Shown: positions 1 through 7,236 of the stretch, in pieces
Numbering within the stretch: the stretch's first letter is position 1
How the letters are laid out: each line of letters opens with the position of its first letter
DNA from: a virus
Virus record (IMG/VR): IMGVR_UViG_3300018910_000005
Coordinates: 1-37,478 of that record
Strand: one strand, 5' to 3'
Length of the DNA: 37,478 bases
Notes under the pieces: generated by a model
What the model was told of the DNA's origin: nothing
Database searches by the model: none
The model's input: the letters and a program-made list of their open reading frames with translations, nothing else
Program-made: the position numbers and the translations under genes

Positions 1-114
1 CTGATCGGAAACCTTGACTGAAGGCCCGGGTTTAATGAAAGAAAATGATCCATTTCCCGCGAATATCCGGCGAGGATTAAAATAAATTCGTTGCGCTTAT
101 CCTCCATATGTTTG
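1..114 (-). pseudogene. spoVK: SpoVK fragment (C-terminal part), host gene cut by the prophage
   Basis: Read on the - strand, from about base 113 to the window edge, this codes for a CbxX/SpoVK-type AAA ATPase segment: K-H-M-E-D-K, then LILAGYSREMD and LNPGLQSRFP (sensor/second-region-of-homology area of the ATPase). SpoVK is a mother-cell protein needed for spore maturation in B. subtilis. The N-terminal part, with the Walker A and B motifs, is missing and must lie beyond the far end of the prophage. The gene has no start of its own here and is inactive while the prophage is in place. The residues differ somewhat from the B. subtilis SpoVK I remember, so the host is probably a related species. 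The identification is by recall of the sequence, not by search. Confidence 0.85.
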
Positions 115-119
115 AACAT
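97..119. other. Prophage attachment site (attL/attR type) at the spoVK junction
   Basis: Host spoVK coding sequence and the recombinase gene meet here. The quasi-palindrome ATGTT-TG-AACAT (108-119, + strand) has two perfect 5-bp arms around a TG (CA on the other strand), the layout expected around the crossover dinucleotide of a large serine recombinase. The recombinase stop codon (97-99) already lies inside the spoVK-like sequence. The exact core cannot be fixed without the other prophage end or an uninterrupted spoVK gene. Confidence 0.7.
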
Positions 120-1788
120 GGTTTAATCTTTTATGTGAGTTGTTAAGCTTCATTGCAGCCCCTTCATTATAAAGACTCACTTTATCATCGTTATTGTTAA
201 GTCCATCACCTTTCCAAACAATCTCCATATGGTCATCATCAAATAGTGTCACTTTCTCAATGAAGAAATCAATGAATTTTCTTTTTTCATCCATTGAAAG
301 GTCTTTATCAACCATTTCGGAAAAAGAGCTCACATATTCCTTTAATTTTTGGTTTTTATCTTCAACATCTTTATTCGCATTAATTTGAGAATTTATTATT
401 TCTAATTCAGTTTCGATGTATTCCTTTTTTTGCTCTAACGGCTGAGTTAGCTTATCAAACATATCTTCGTTAATTTTCCCTTTCCCAAACAGGATCACAT
501 AGTTCGAAACTTCAGAATCAATCTCCTCAATCTGCTTAGTTAAACTTTTTACTTTATGTTGCAGCTCCTCAATTTTCTTCTCATTTGATGTTTCACTCAA
601 AAATTGCTCTAAAAAATCCGTGGGATCTTTCAATAACTTCTTGAACCATTTCCAAAACACATCATCTACAATATCGACTCGCCAGTTCTTTCCTGGACAA
701 TTGGTTATTTTCTTTCCATTTTGATAAGCTTTTGCATTCTTTCTTCTGCATGAGTAATATTTATAAACACCTGATTTAGTTTTAGAGGTAAAACCTGAGC
801 CACATGCACTTCCGCAACGTCCACATTTAGCTTTCCCCTTTAATAAGTAATCCCTTGTTTTTCGACTTCTCCCTTTGTAATTCTCTTTAAGTTTTTTTAG
901 AATTTGATCTCTTGTCTCATGATCCCATATCGGCGGTATTTCAATTAAAATCCATTCTTCTTCTGGTGTTGGAACCTGCTTTGATTCCCCATTAATTTGG
1001 ACAACTTTAGTTTTGCCATAATAAAAATCACCCGTATAATCTTCGTTTTTTAGTATTCGGCTTACAGTAGCTTGATACCACGTATCTCCATCAGGTGCAG
1101 GTACCCCCCGCTTTGAAAGTTCTTTGGCTATTTCATTAGATGACATATCACGATTAAGTAACATGTCCTTCATTTCTAATAAAACCTGCCGTTCTTCTTC
1201 ATTATATTCTGGAAGATCTGTCTCTTTGTTAAACTTATAGCCAAACAGTCTTTTAAACGATGGAAACTCACCCTTTTTAGCTTTGGCCACTCTTCCTCGT
1301 TTCGAGTTTGCGTTGATTTTGGCTTTGTTATATTGAGCTATAGAACCTTGTATATTATACATGAGCATTGACTCTGGGTTAGTTGGGTCTACTTCAAACT
1401 CAATAAACTCGATATCCACTCCCATGCCCCAAATTTTTCGTGAAACTATACCTTGCAATGTATTATCCCTTGTTAACCGATCCGGGTGAAGAACTATAAA
1501 CTTTTTCCCCAATCCTTTTTCTAATAAGTACAGAGCGTGGTTGAGGGCGGGTCTGTTTGGATCATCCCCCATCCCCCCCGGTTCCACTAAAGCGATTAAT
1601 TCACTATCTTTATATTTAAATTTCGTTAATGCTCGCTCTTTACACCTTTCAATCTGAGATTCAAGTGAATAGCCTTTTTCAGCTTGGTCTGTTGTAGATA
1701 CCCTTACATAAATGATCGCATTTATCTTCCCAATCAGCCCCATTATTTGCTCTGTCGTTAATCTCTCTTCGCCTTTGAGTATAAGCAA
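97..1788 (-). CDS. Large serine recombinase (SprA-type phage integrase)
   Basis: This enzyme should catalyse site-specific integration of the phage at spoVK and, with a directionality factor, its excision. The resolvase-type catalytic domain covers about residues 24-165 and contains YVRVST with the nucleophilic Ser near residue 31 and HPDRLTRD near residue 102. A Recombinase domain follows (about 180-290), then a zinc ribbon (Cys near 322, 325, 347 and 364) and a coiled coil at about 410-480, all standard for the large serine integrases. The length of 563 residues is close to SPbeta SprA. I chose the TTG at 1788 because GGAGG lies 8 bases before it; a TTG at 1803 is in frame but has no good ribosome site. 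The last five codons are probably host-derived sequence (see the attachment site). Confidence 0.93.
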   Translation of the reverse strand: MLILKGEERLTTEQIMGLIGKINAIIYVRVSTTDQAEKGYSLESQIERCKERALTKFKYKDSELIALVEPGGMGDDPNRPALNHALYLLEKGLGKKFIVLHPDRLTRDNTLQGIVSRKIWGMGVDIEFIEFEVDPTNPESMLMYNIQGSIAQYNKAKINANSKRGRVAKAKKGEFPSFKRLFGYKFNKETDLPEYNEEERQVLLEMKDMLLNRDMSSNEIAKELSKRGVPAPDGDTWYQATVSRILKNEDYTGDFYYGKTKVVQINGESKQVPTPEEEWILIEIPPIWDHETRDQILKKLKENYKGRSRKTRDYLLKGKAKCGRCGSACGSGFTSKTKSGVYKYYSCRRKNAKAYQNGKKITNCPGKNWRVDIVDDVFWKWFKKLLKDPTDFLEQFLSETSNEKKIEELQHKVKSLTKQIEEIDSEVSNYVILFGKGKINEDMFDKLTQPLEQKKEYIETELEIINSQINANKDVEDKNQKLKEYVSSFSEMVDKDLSMDEKRKFIDFFIEKVTLFDDDHMEIVWKGDGLNNNDDKVSLYNEGAAMKLNNSHKRLNHVQTYGG

Positions 1789-1834
1789 TTTATCTGCCTC
1801 CAATTGCTTTATCTTTTATGTCTATATGCATCAA

Positions 1835-1864
1835 CAAGTATACCATCCGGAGACAGTATACTTG
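1835..1864. repeat. Inverted repeat CAAGTATAC / GTATACTTG upstream of the recombinase
   Basis: Two perfect 9-base arms (1835-1843 and 1856-1864) are separated by 12 bases, between the recombinase start and the small gene upstream of it. There is no T-run, so it does not look like a terminator. It could be an operator or a recombinase or accessory-protein binding site; this is inference. Confidence 0.55.
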
Positions 1865-1869
1865 GAATC

Positions 1870-2016
1870 TTAAGCTTTTTTATATTTATACATAAGTGCC
1901 GCTGCAAAATCATAAAATTCCTTACTTCTCATCACCTCCCTAACCCATTCTGTAACCTCCTCATGTATCTCTGTTGTTATTTTGTACTTCTCCGGACATT
2001 CTCTCCGTCTGCTCAT
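1870..2016 (-). CDS. 48-residue protein, strand-helix-helix pattern; candidate excision factor
   Basis: A small ORF beginning MSRRRECPEKYKITTEI and ending in Lys-rich YKYKKA. Its ATG overlaps the TGA of the RecU-like gene (ATGA), and an AGAGGTGA ribosome site sits 10 bases before it. A basic N-terminus, a short beta-like stretch (YKITTEI) and two helices resemble ribbon-helix-helix DNA-binding proteins. SPbeta uses a 58-residue recombination directionality factor, SprB, with its recombinase. This gene's size, basic nature and place directly upstream of the recombinase make it a candidate for that role, but I cannot show homology. It could instead be an ordinary small regulator. Confidence 0.65.
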   Translation of the reverse strand: MSRRRECPEKYKITTEIHEEVTEWVREVMRSKEFYDFAAALMYKYKKA

Positions 2017-2615
2017 TGATGTATCACCTCTGAAGTTGACTTAGTGACATCAATGTATGTTGTTGAAGGATTGTCCAATGACATATGTTTATGTATAAGC
2101 TCATCACAGAGCTTGTTTAAGTAATATGTATAATTGACTTTCTTCTTCATCCATCTGACTTCAGTTCCAATCTCTTCACATATGTTGATTGGAATACTTG
2201 ACTTATTAACTTTATTCTCGTATGTATGTTCTAATTGATTTTCAGCTATGTGTTTATATGTAAGGAAATCATCAATATGTACGAAATACACTTTATTCTC
2301 TGGTTCTCTAAATTGAAACAAAAAACCAGGGATTATGTATGGATATTTAGCTGCTTCAGCAAGATATTTGATTTGCTGAGATTTTATAATTTTCTCGCTG
2401 AATGAGAATGACTTATTCTTTGTCGACTTCATTTCAACAGGGAACAAGTACCCTTTATGATGAATGAAGCAATCGTATTTGTTTTTGGATACTGCAGTCC
2501 CTCTCTTCAAAAACATTGGATTAACATCTTTAATTCTGTAAAAGAATATACTCTGATCTTTTGCTGATTTTTCAACATTCGCTTCAAATACTTTACCTTG
2601 ATTGGTTGCTGCCAA
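2013..2615 (-). CDS. RecU-like Holliday junction resolvase (PD-(D/E)XK nuclease)
   Basis: The 200-residue protein has the restriction-endonuclease-like core of the RecU family: GKVFEANVEKS at the N-terminus, then NKYDCF with Asp48 and PVEMKSTK with Glu61 and Lys63 as the likely metal-binding and catalytic residues. RecU resolves four-way DNA junctions, which fits a phage that replicates through recombination intermediates. Start is TTG at 2615 with GGAGAG 7-8 bases upstream. The gene sits between a 59-residue protein and the candidate excision factor in one leftward unit. The C-terminal third (residues about 140-200) shows nothing I recognise. Another nuclease of the same fold is possible. 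Confidence 0.7.
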   Translation of the reverse strand: MAATNQGKVFEANVEKSAKDQSIFFYRIKDVNPMFLKRGTAVSKNKYDCFIHHKGYLFPVEMKSTKNKSFSFSEKIIKSQQIKYLAEAAKYPYIIPGFLFQFREPENKVYFVHIDDFLTYKHIAENQLEHTYENKVNKSSIPINICEEIGTEVRWMKKKVNYTYYLNKLCDELIHKHMSLDNPSTTYIDVTKSTSEVIHQ

Positions 2616-2657
2616 TTAACCACTCTCCAGTTCAGTTCTTTTAATTCATCTTTTTGT

Positions 2658-2837
2658 TTAGTCCACTCTTTTCATGGCCAACCTACATTGATACATTAGC
2701 TCCTCATTATCGTTTGCAAGGTTAATTAGATTTCTGTTGGCTCTTGGATAATCATTGTTTGCTACAGCTTCTTTCACGGTTTCTAATTTTCTCTGAATCT
2801 TGTTTAAAAGTGATTCAATTTGATTGCTTTCCTCCAT
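2658..2837 (-). CDS. Small alpha-helical protein, 59 aa, unknown
   Basis: The ORF starts MEESNQIESLLNKIQRKLET and ends RLAMKRVD. It is charged and predicted helical throughout, like a short coiled coil. The ATG (2835-2837) lies inside the 3' end of the NADAR gene, so the two overlap by 23 bases and are probably co-translated; the upstream gene's AT-GGAGG context supplies little ribosome site of its own. No family is recognised. Confidence 0.6.
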   Translation of the reverse strand: MEESNQIESLLNKIQRKLETVKEAVANNDYPRANRNLINLANDNEELMYQCRLAMKRVD

Positions 2838-3264
2838 GTGAAACCTCCTTCAGTTCATTTCGGACTCTCATTAGAATTTTTCCAAGTTTGTTTTCCCCAA
2901 TTCCGTTACAAACTCCCCAAACTCTGTCTCCCCAAGTGTTTACTTCAATTAAAGTTGATTCCCCAGTTTGTAAAAGTCGATTCTTGAGCTGATCATTTTG
3001 TTCAAATTTAGCTTTCACGATTTCATAAATAAACGTTTCTTTGACTTCTTCCCAATCCGGCCTCAGTTTCACTCTACTCCCTTTCCTTTTTGCTAGATTA
3101 GGAGGCAAATCTGAAAACTCCAAGTGAATTGATTTGTCTGCCACTTTCATTGCTTGAAAAGCTGCTTCATTATTTTGATATGTGATTCCTTGGTAGATTA
3201 CTGGTGCTGAATAGAAATTGCTTAATAAATAATACTTACCTTTAAATTCATCAACTACATCCAT
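2815..3264 (-). CDS. NADAR/YbiA-family N-glycosidase homologue
   Basis: The 149 residues carry the NADAR (DUF1768, YbiA/RibX) signature: LSNFYSAPV near residue 14, a Y-x-x-x-E-A-A-F-Q-A-x-K block near 30-40, a W-x-x-V-K segment in the middle, and the closing W-G-V-C-N-G-I-G-E-N-x-L-G-K-I-L-M block near 115-133. E. coli YbiA is a similar-sized N-glycosidase, and NADAR proteins cleave N-glycosidic bonds in ADP-ribose-type or riboflavin-precursor substrates. In a phage it may remove ADP-ribosylation or act in NAD metabolism; this is inference. ATG 3264 has AAAAGGAG 8 bases upstream, preceded by a conserved AATTAAAAG leader. Confidence 0.87.
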   Translation of the reverse strand: MDVVDEFKGKYYLLSNFYSAPVIYQGITYQNNEAAFQAMKVADKSIHLEFSDLPPNLAKRKGSRVKLRPDWEEVKETFIYEIVKAKFEQNDQLKNRLLQTGESTLIEVNTWGDRVWGVCNGIGENKLGKILMRVRNELKEVSHGGKQSN

Positions 3265-3275
3265 TTAATAAACTC

Positions 3276-3305
3276 CTTTTAATTAGTTTATAAAAGTCGA
3301 TTTTA
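3276..3305 (-). repeat. Leader repeat: ATAAAA hairpin plus TAATTAAAAGGAG
   Basis: On the - strand this reads AATAAAATCGACTTTTATAA then ACTAATTAAAAGGAG, i.e. a short inverted repeat followed by the AATTAAAAG core that runs straight into the ribosome site of the NADAR gene. The same two-part arrangement recurs at other gene starts (for example 14528-14562). It resembles an SPBRE that has lost its -10 region. Confidence 0.55.
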
Positions 3306-3737
3306 TTAAATCCTTAACTGCTTAACTTCATTTTCCAACCATTCAACATATGAGATTTCTGAAGTGCTTTTTGCATATTCATTTAATAAAGAGTCCTCTT
3401 CTATAAAATCAAACGCAATTTCTATTTTTTCATTAATAGGCAAGTGAATAGCTTCAATTCCGTTTTTCGGATAGAAAGAAGTGTCAAACCATGTTAAAAC
3501 ACAATTCCCTTCATCATCTCTCCAATCATGACGCGCAACGCTTCGATTGTATGCTTCAAAAGGATTCAAATCTATTAAAAATCTAACGCTATCCTCATAT
3601 TCTATAGAAGCTCCTATTATTTTTCCCATCATCATGGTATCGACTGATTCTTCAATCCATTCATATACATTATCATTAAATTTAATAATTGGTTTTTTAC
3701 CTTCTGATACAAGTTCATATAATTTAATCGTCTTCAT
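3306..3737 (-). CDS. Hypothetical phage protein, 143 aa
   Basis: Starts [20 protein letters not shown] at ATG 3737, 8 bases after GGGGAGGG; an upstream TTG in frame has no ribosome site. It is a soluble, acidic protein with alternating beta and helical segments; the middle ([20 protein letters not shown]) looks beta-rich and the C-terminus ([14 protein letters not shown]) helical. Its ATG overlaps the stop of the small membrane protein upstream (ATGA), so the two are translationally coupled. Similar proteins occur in SPbeta-type and other Bacillus phages, but I know no function. Confidence 0.75.
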   Translation of the reverse strand: MKTIKLYELVSEGKKPIIKFNDNVYEWIEESVDTMMMGKIIGASIEYEDSVRFLIDLNPFEAYNRSVARHDWRDDEGNCVLTWFDTSFYPKNGIEAIHLPINEKIEIAFDFIEEDSLLNEYAKSTSEISYVEWLENEVKQLRI

Positions 3738-3907
3738 CGAAATAACCCTCCCCAAATTACTCCTGCAGCTATAGCAGCTATAAAGACAGAAACAAATTTC
3801 ATTATTATGAAGAACTTGATATGCTTTGTTTCATCTTCAGTTAGGTTCAAATCTGATAAGGCGAATAAACCAAACATAATCAACAAAATCCATGCTGAAA
3901 CAACCAT
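3734..3907 (-). CDS. Small membrane protein with two membrane segments, 57 aa
   Basis: Begins [20 protein letters not shown], then a charged loop ([11 protein letters not shown]), then a second hydrophobic run ([20 protein letters not shown]). Two transmembrane helices with the acidic loop between them are clear. AAGGGG stands about 10 bases before ATG 3907, and the stop overlaps the next gene's ATG. No family is recognised; small two-helix phage proteins include holins and superinfection factors, but nothing here decides between them. Confidence 0.65.
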   Translation of the reverse strand: MVVSAWILLIMFGLFALSDLNLTEDETKHIKFFIIMKFVSVFIAAIAAGVIWGGLFR

Positions 3908-3946
3908 CTACTTAGAACCCCTTTCTAAATGAAATCAACATTTTAT

Positions 3947-4138
3947 CTACTTCCAATTGTAGTTCTCCTTTTCTTTCTCTGAATCTCCTATATGCGAAAG
4001 AATCCAATTATGATAACCCTCTTCTCCACAATTAGGGCAATCCATTTCTGATATAATCTTTAATTTGTTTATCATAGGATTTTTAGCAAACAAGTGATGA
4101 TTGCATTTTCTACAAAAAAATACAACTTCATTTTCCAT
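3947..4138 (-). CDS. Zinc-ribbon protein, 63 aa
   Basis: Two knuckles, CRKC near residue 9 and CPNC near residue 34, are spaced like a four-cysteine zinc ribbon, with HH and H residues nearby. Such mini-ribbons bind zinc structurally and often act in nucleic-acid or protein contacts. ATG 4138 follows AAGGGGAG closely. Placed between the phosphoesterase and the small membrane protein; no specific role can be inferred. Confidence 0.7.
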   Translation of the reverse strand: MENEVVFFCRKCNHHLFAKNPMINKLKIISEMDCPNCGEEGYHNWILSHIGDSEKEKENYNWK

Positions 4139-4176
4139 GTCTCCCCTTCCCTTCTGTATAAAATTGGAGTTTCATT

Positions 4177-5004
4177 TCAAATCTCAAAGGTTTTGATCTC
4201 AAACGTTTTATAGGTATCTACTTCATTACCTGGTATCTCGTTTACACTCGGATACTTATCGTAGTTGTATGGATACCCAATACAGTTCATGTGAAAGCTT
4301 GTCCCCTCATGATTAAACTCAGTTTGCAAATGTTCATGCCCACAAATCCAATGTTTAGCGTTAATGAATGGCACATCGACCATATAACAGCTATTAGGTT
4401 CAAATGGAGAAAAAGGATTATGAACAGGAGGGACATGAGAAACAAACACATCGATGTGAGTTTTTTCGAGCGTTTCATACCAATCCATCGAACCTTTCCA
4501 CATTGCTCTTACTCCATCTTCCTTACTGTAACCATTAATGCTAATGTAATTTGAGTCATTAGAGACTCCTTTGAAGAAATCCCATCCTTCAATTCCTTTT
4601 GGCAAATACCACATAGCATCTCCTGCAAAGACTTTACCTTTGTATGTATCAGTTGTCTTAATTAATGGAGTTACTTTATTTATGTCCGCAGCCTTTTTGA
4701 TTAGATCATTTAACCTGCCTATTGAGTCTGAGTATTTTCTTTTTTGATTCTTGCTAAGTAAATAAAGATCATGATTACCATATGTAAAGTAAACCTTCTC
4801 GTATTGCTTCGCTACCTCATCTAAAACCCATAATGTTTGTTGATTCCATTCGGTAAAATCACCGGCAATGACTAATACCTCCCCATTACCGTTTGAGATT
4901 AACCTATTTACAATTTCTCTTGTTCGCTTCTCCCACTTAATCTGATTCACATTCCAGGGAATCCAATGATTAATATGGAGATCTGATACATAATCGATTT
5001 TCAT
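4177..5004 (-). CDS. Calcineurin-like metallophosphoesterase
   Basis: All the dimetal motifs are present in the 275-residue protein: SDLHIN (Asp8, His10), IAGDF (Asp49), YGNHDL (Asn77, His78), SHVPP, and CGHEH. The family hydrolyses phosphomonoesters or diesters, including nucleotides and nucleic acids. Phage members are often annotated as Ser/Thr phosphatases or nucleases without proof. Start is ATG 5004 with GAGGTGGGG upstream; a longer in-frame reading would run into the sspC promoter. Oddity: the protein ends with [10 protein letters not shown], an in-frame tandem duplication of 15 bases. Confidence 0.88.
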   Translation of the reverse strand: MKIDYVSDLHINHWIPWNVNQIKWEKRTREIVNRLISNGNGEVLVIAGDFTEWNQQTLWVLDEVAKQYEKVYFTYGNHDLYLLSKNQKRKYSDSIGRLNDLIKKAADINKVTPLIKTTDTYKGKVFAGDAMWYLPKGIEGWDFFKGVSNDSNYISINGYSKEDGVRAMWKGSMDWYETLEKTHIDVFVSHVPPVHNPFSPFEPNSCYMVDVPFINAKHWICGHEHLQTEFNHEGTSFHMNCIGYPYNYDKYPSVNEIPGNEVDTYKTFEIKTFEI

Positions 5005-5046
5005 TTTGTCCCCACCTCTCTTCATTACAAAATTTATTTGTTTGCT

Positions 5047-5076
5047 TGTATAAATTAAAATAATCTCTCCATAATA
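5047..5076 (+). promoter_or_regulatory. Sigma-G-type promoter of sspC
   Basis: TGTATA (5047-5052), a 17-base spacer, and CATAATA (5070-5076) closely match the forespore sigma-G pattern (TGAATA, 17-18, CATACTA). It lies about 45 bases before the sspC start, as expected for a spore-protein gene. Confidence 0.7.
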
Positions 5077-5122
5077 TGATTCAAACAAGCTTGTTTTCAT
5101 TACACTTTAGGAGATGAATAAG

Positions 5123-5341
5123 ATGGCTCAACAAAGCAGATCAAGATCAAACAATAATAATGAGTTATTAATTCCTCAAGCAGCTTCAGCGATTGAACAA
5201 ATGAAACTTGAAATAGCTTCTGAGTTTGGTGTTCAATTAGGCGCTGAGACTACTTCTCGTGCAAACGGCTCAGTTGGTGGAGAAATCACTAAACGTTTAG
5301 TTCGCTTAGCACAACAAAACATGGGTGGTCAATTTCATTAA
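5123..5341 (+). CDS. sspC: Alpha/beta-type small acid-soluble spore protein SspC
   Basis: The 72 residues match the alpha/beta SASP family: a Gln/Ser/Arg/Asn-rich N-terminus, [20 protein letters not shown], the germination-protease site EFGVQLG, and the second block [17 protein letters not shown]. SASPs coat DNA in the forespore and protect it from UV and heat. The SPbeta prophage carries its own sspC. ATG 5123 is preceded by AGGAG 9 bases upstream; an ATG at 5114 is too close to that site. The gene is alone on the + strand among leftward lytic genes, with its own sigma-G-type promoter and hairpin, so it is expressed during sporulation rather than in lysis. Confidence 0.95.
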   Translation: MAQQSRSRSNNNNELLIPQAASAIEQMKLEIASEFGVQLGAETTSRANGSVGGEITKRLVRLAQQNMGGQFH

Positions 5342-5348
5342 TCTTCAT

Positions 5349-5370
5349 GGGAGTGGCTTCTGCTACTCCC
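5349..5370 (+). terminator. Hairpin after sspC
   Basis: GGGAGTGGC-TTCT-GCTACTCCC forms a 9-bp stem (one G-T pair) with a 4-base loop just after the sspC stop. The T-run after it is weak (TGTTCATAT), so termination may be partial. Confidence 0.6.
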
Positions 5371-5458
5371 TGTTCATATAACACCTTTCTCTTTAAAATA
5401 CAGATTTCATACAGAATCAATTGTGTCAGTAGATAGAGGTCAGCTCCTAAAAACTGAT

Positions 5459-6541
5459 CTAAATCGACTCCGTCCGACTGTCGTCAATAATGAGGGCATA
5501 ACGACGCGCAGCTTCAACATCCCTCTGATAGACATAAGCGCCTGTTAGTGGTGGCCAATCATCATCTGAAATTACTGGTGCGATTTCTGAAGTTACGGTG
5601 TGCACTACAATGTCGCCCACACGAACCTCAGTCGGCTGCGGTGCGTTCAGATATTCGTCAGGTACTTCGAGTCCAAGTGCGCGATGGAGAGCGATAGCCT
5701 TTCCGATATGTTCGTTGAAGCAGTCTTCCGGTGCGGCCTTGGCGATTCCTCTTGCGTAGACTCTGCCGGTATACTCGTCTTTAATTAGCGCAACAACAGT
5801 ACGTTTTTCACGATTAACAACGAAATTAACGACACAATCTAACTTATTGTTTTGCCTGACCAATTTCCAAAAGTCAGCCTTCGCCTGCTCGACGATTTCA
5901 TCCCGGCGTTCTTGCGCGGTCTTTTCTGGCTTCCACAGACGTTCTTCTTCTGTTGTGCAAACTGGTGTTGTAACTGCATTAACATCGCCCGGAATAATAA
6001 CAACATCCTCATTTGTTTTTGCGTAATGAACTACGAATGCATAAGAATAATTTCCACCTATAACAATATCGCCTAGACGAGATTTATAGCCGAAGTATTT
6101 ATCGCCCTTCTTTTCAAAAACTGTTTTAGCATTTTCGATTAGTAGTTTATTTTCCATTTCGTCAGCCCCCTCGTTTTCAACTTCGTTATTGACGATGACT
6201 TCGTATTCGCTATGAAAAATAAACGTCAGATCAACTTCCTTCGTCGTGATTGCATACCATATACACAGGTCTGCGGTTAAAATATCCCCGTTTTTGTACT
6301 CACCGGAAGTTCCGTATTTATCCGTAATCAACACACGCTCGCCAACTTTGGCCGGACGCTTTTCTGTGACGATAAGTTCGGCGTCTTCTTGACGAATATA
6401 CAACGCCCTGTCTGGACTATTGACTTTATATGCATTCTCCCATGTTCCCAGTGAAGGAAAGACGCTCCCGATCTGGTTTGCATACCAGGCACCTTTACTA
6501 TACGCCCTCTTAATCCGCACATACTTTTTAATCTCGCTCAT
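5459..6541 (-). CDS. Large hypothetical protein of foreign base composition, 360 aa
   Basis: The protein starts MSEIKKYVRIKRAYSKG. The N-terminal half has two beta-rich segments of SH3/KOW-like look (RAYSKGAWYANQIGSVF and KVGERVLITDKYGTSGEY). The centre holds a second similar block (RLGDIVIGGNYSYAFVV) and the C-terminus has VGDIVVHTVTSE. No family is assigned. ATG 6541 follows AGGAGGCGC and overlaps the stop of the next gene upstream (ATGA). The DNA is visibly GC-richer (CG-rich codons such as GCG, CGC, GTC) than the AT-rich phage around it, suggesting transfer from another phage. Together with the 69-residue upstream gene it forms a two-gene cassette. Confidence 0.8.
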   Translation of the reverse strand: MSEIKKYVRIKRAYSKGAWYANQIGSVFPSLGTWENAYKVNSPDRALYIRQEDAELIVTEKRPAKVGERVLITDKYGTSGEYKNGDILTADLCIWYAITTKEVDLTFIFHSEYEVIVNNEVENEGADEMENKLLIENAKTVFEKKGDKYFGYKSRLGDIVIGGNYSYAFVVHYAKTNEDVVIIPGDVNAVTTPVCTTEEERLWKPEKTAQERRDEIVEQAKADFWKLVRQNNKLDCVVNFVVNREKRTVVALIKDEYTGRVYARGIAKAAPEDCFNEHIGKAIALHRALGLEVPDEYLNAPQPTEVRVGDIVVHTVTSEIAPVISDDDWPPLTGAYVYQRDVEAARRYALIIDDSRTESI

Positions 6542-6747
6542 TTTAGCGCCTCCTTCGCGTGTAAATTTATTTCGAACAGCTCAGTAATCGGAACTAAATC
6601 GACTGGCTTTTCGGGAAGCTCTGACTTCGATTCAATTAATTTTAACGCGTTCTTCAACTGCTCGTTTTCCCCAATCAATCCGGCAACGGCACAGCGTAGG
6701 TCTGCAATTTCGCTCTTCATTCTTTCGTAATCTTTCTTCTCTGTCAT
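6538..6747 (-). CDS. Short coiled-coil protein, 69 aa
   Basis: Begins MTEKKDYERMKSEIADLRCA and continues with a leucine-spaced helix (LIGENEQLKNALKLIESK), then a Pro-rich turn and a hydrophobic tail. ATG 6747 has GAGG 9 bases upstream; two ATG/TTG codons farther upstream are closer to or inside that site. It is coupled to the 360-residue gene by a 4-base overlap and shares its higher GC content. Confidence 0.65.
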   Translation of the reverse strand: MTEKKDYERMKSEIADLRCAVAGLIGENEQLKNALKLIESKSELPEKPVDLVPITELFEINLHAKEALK

Positions 6748-6786
6748 CCTTCGCATCCTCAATTAAATATTTTTAATTTGTTTATT

Positions 6787-7152
6787 TCATTTAATTTCAT
6801 TCAGTTCACCTTTTATTATGAAAAATTCGTGCTCTAATTCTTTGAATCTTTTATTTACTATGTAGGCTTTACCATCTTTCATTTCAAATAAATCAGAGTA
6901 TTTGTCTGGATTACTTCTAATAATCTTAAAAGCTATTGTTGCACTAACCCATTTCTTATTTTCAATTTGCTGAAGAACTTCACTCATTTCAAATAATAAA
7001 TCAAGCTGCTCTTTATCCTGTTCAGTTTCGAGTCGTAGTATGTCACGTTCCTTTTCGAGTATTTCCCCTTGAAGGATTTCGCTTTCCTTTTCTAACTCAA
7101 CTTTTTTTGCTGCCAGATCAATCTTATGCGCGTCGCTCGCTTCAGAAATCAA
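6787..7152 (-). CDS. Coiled-coil hypothetical protein, 121 aa
   Basis: An uninterrupted charged helix (residues about 8-65, rich in K, E, L) is followed by a small mixed domain (WVSATIAFKIIRSNPDKYSDLFEMKDGKAY) and a final helix. The middle part recalls small antirepressor or Rha-like DNA-associated proteins only in general look; I do not assign it. Start is TTG 7152, 7 bases after AAGGAGG. The SPBRE promoter and terminator at 7237-7289 lie about 100 bases upstream and probably drive this gene. Confidence 0.7.
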   Translation of the reverse strand: MISEASDAHKIDLAAKKVELEKESEILQGEILEKERDILRLETEQDKEQLDLLFEMSEVLQQIENKKWVSATIAFKIIRSNPDKYSDLFEMKDGKAYIVNKRFKELEHEFFIIKGELNEIK

Positions 7153-7236
7153 TTTCTCACCTCCTTAAAATTCTTTTAATTTGTCTTTTTCTTTTTTTAA
7201 ATGAATAATCCCCTTTACCAGGTATCCTATAGAAAA

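Noticed and set aside
2052-2059. CATACATT on the - strand as a mother-cell sigma-E -10 upstream of the candidate excision factor
   Set aside because: The -10 matches well, but no -35 was found at a proper distance; not listed as a promoter.
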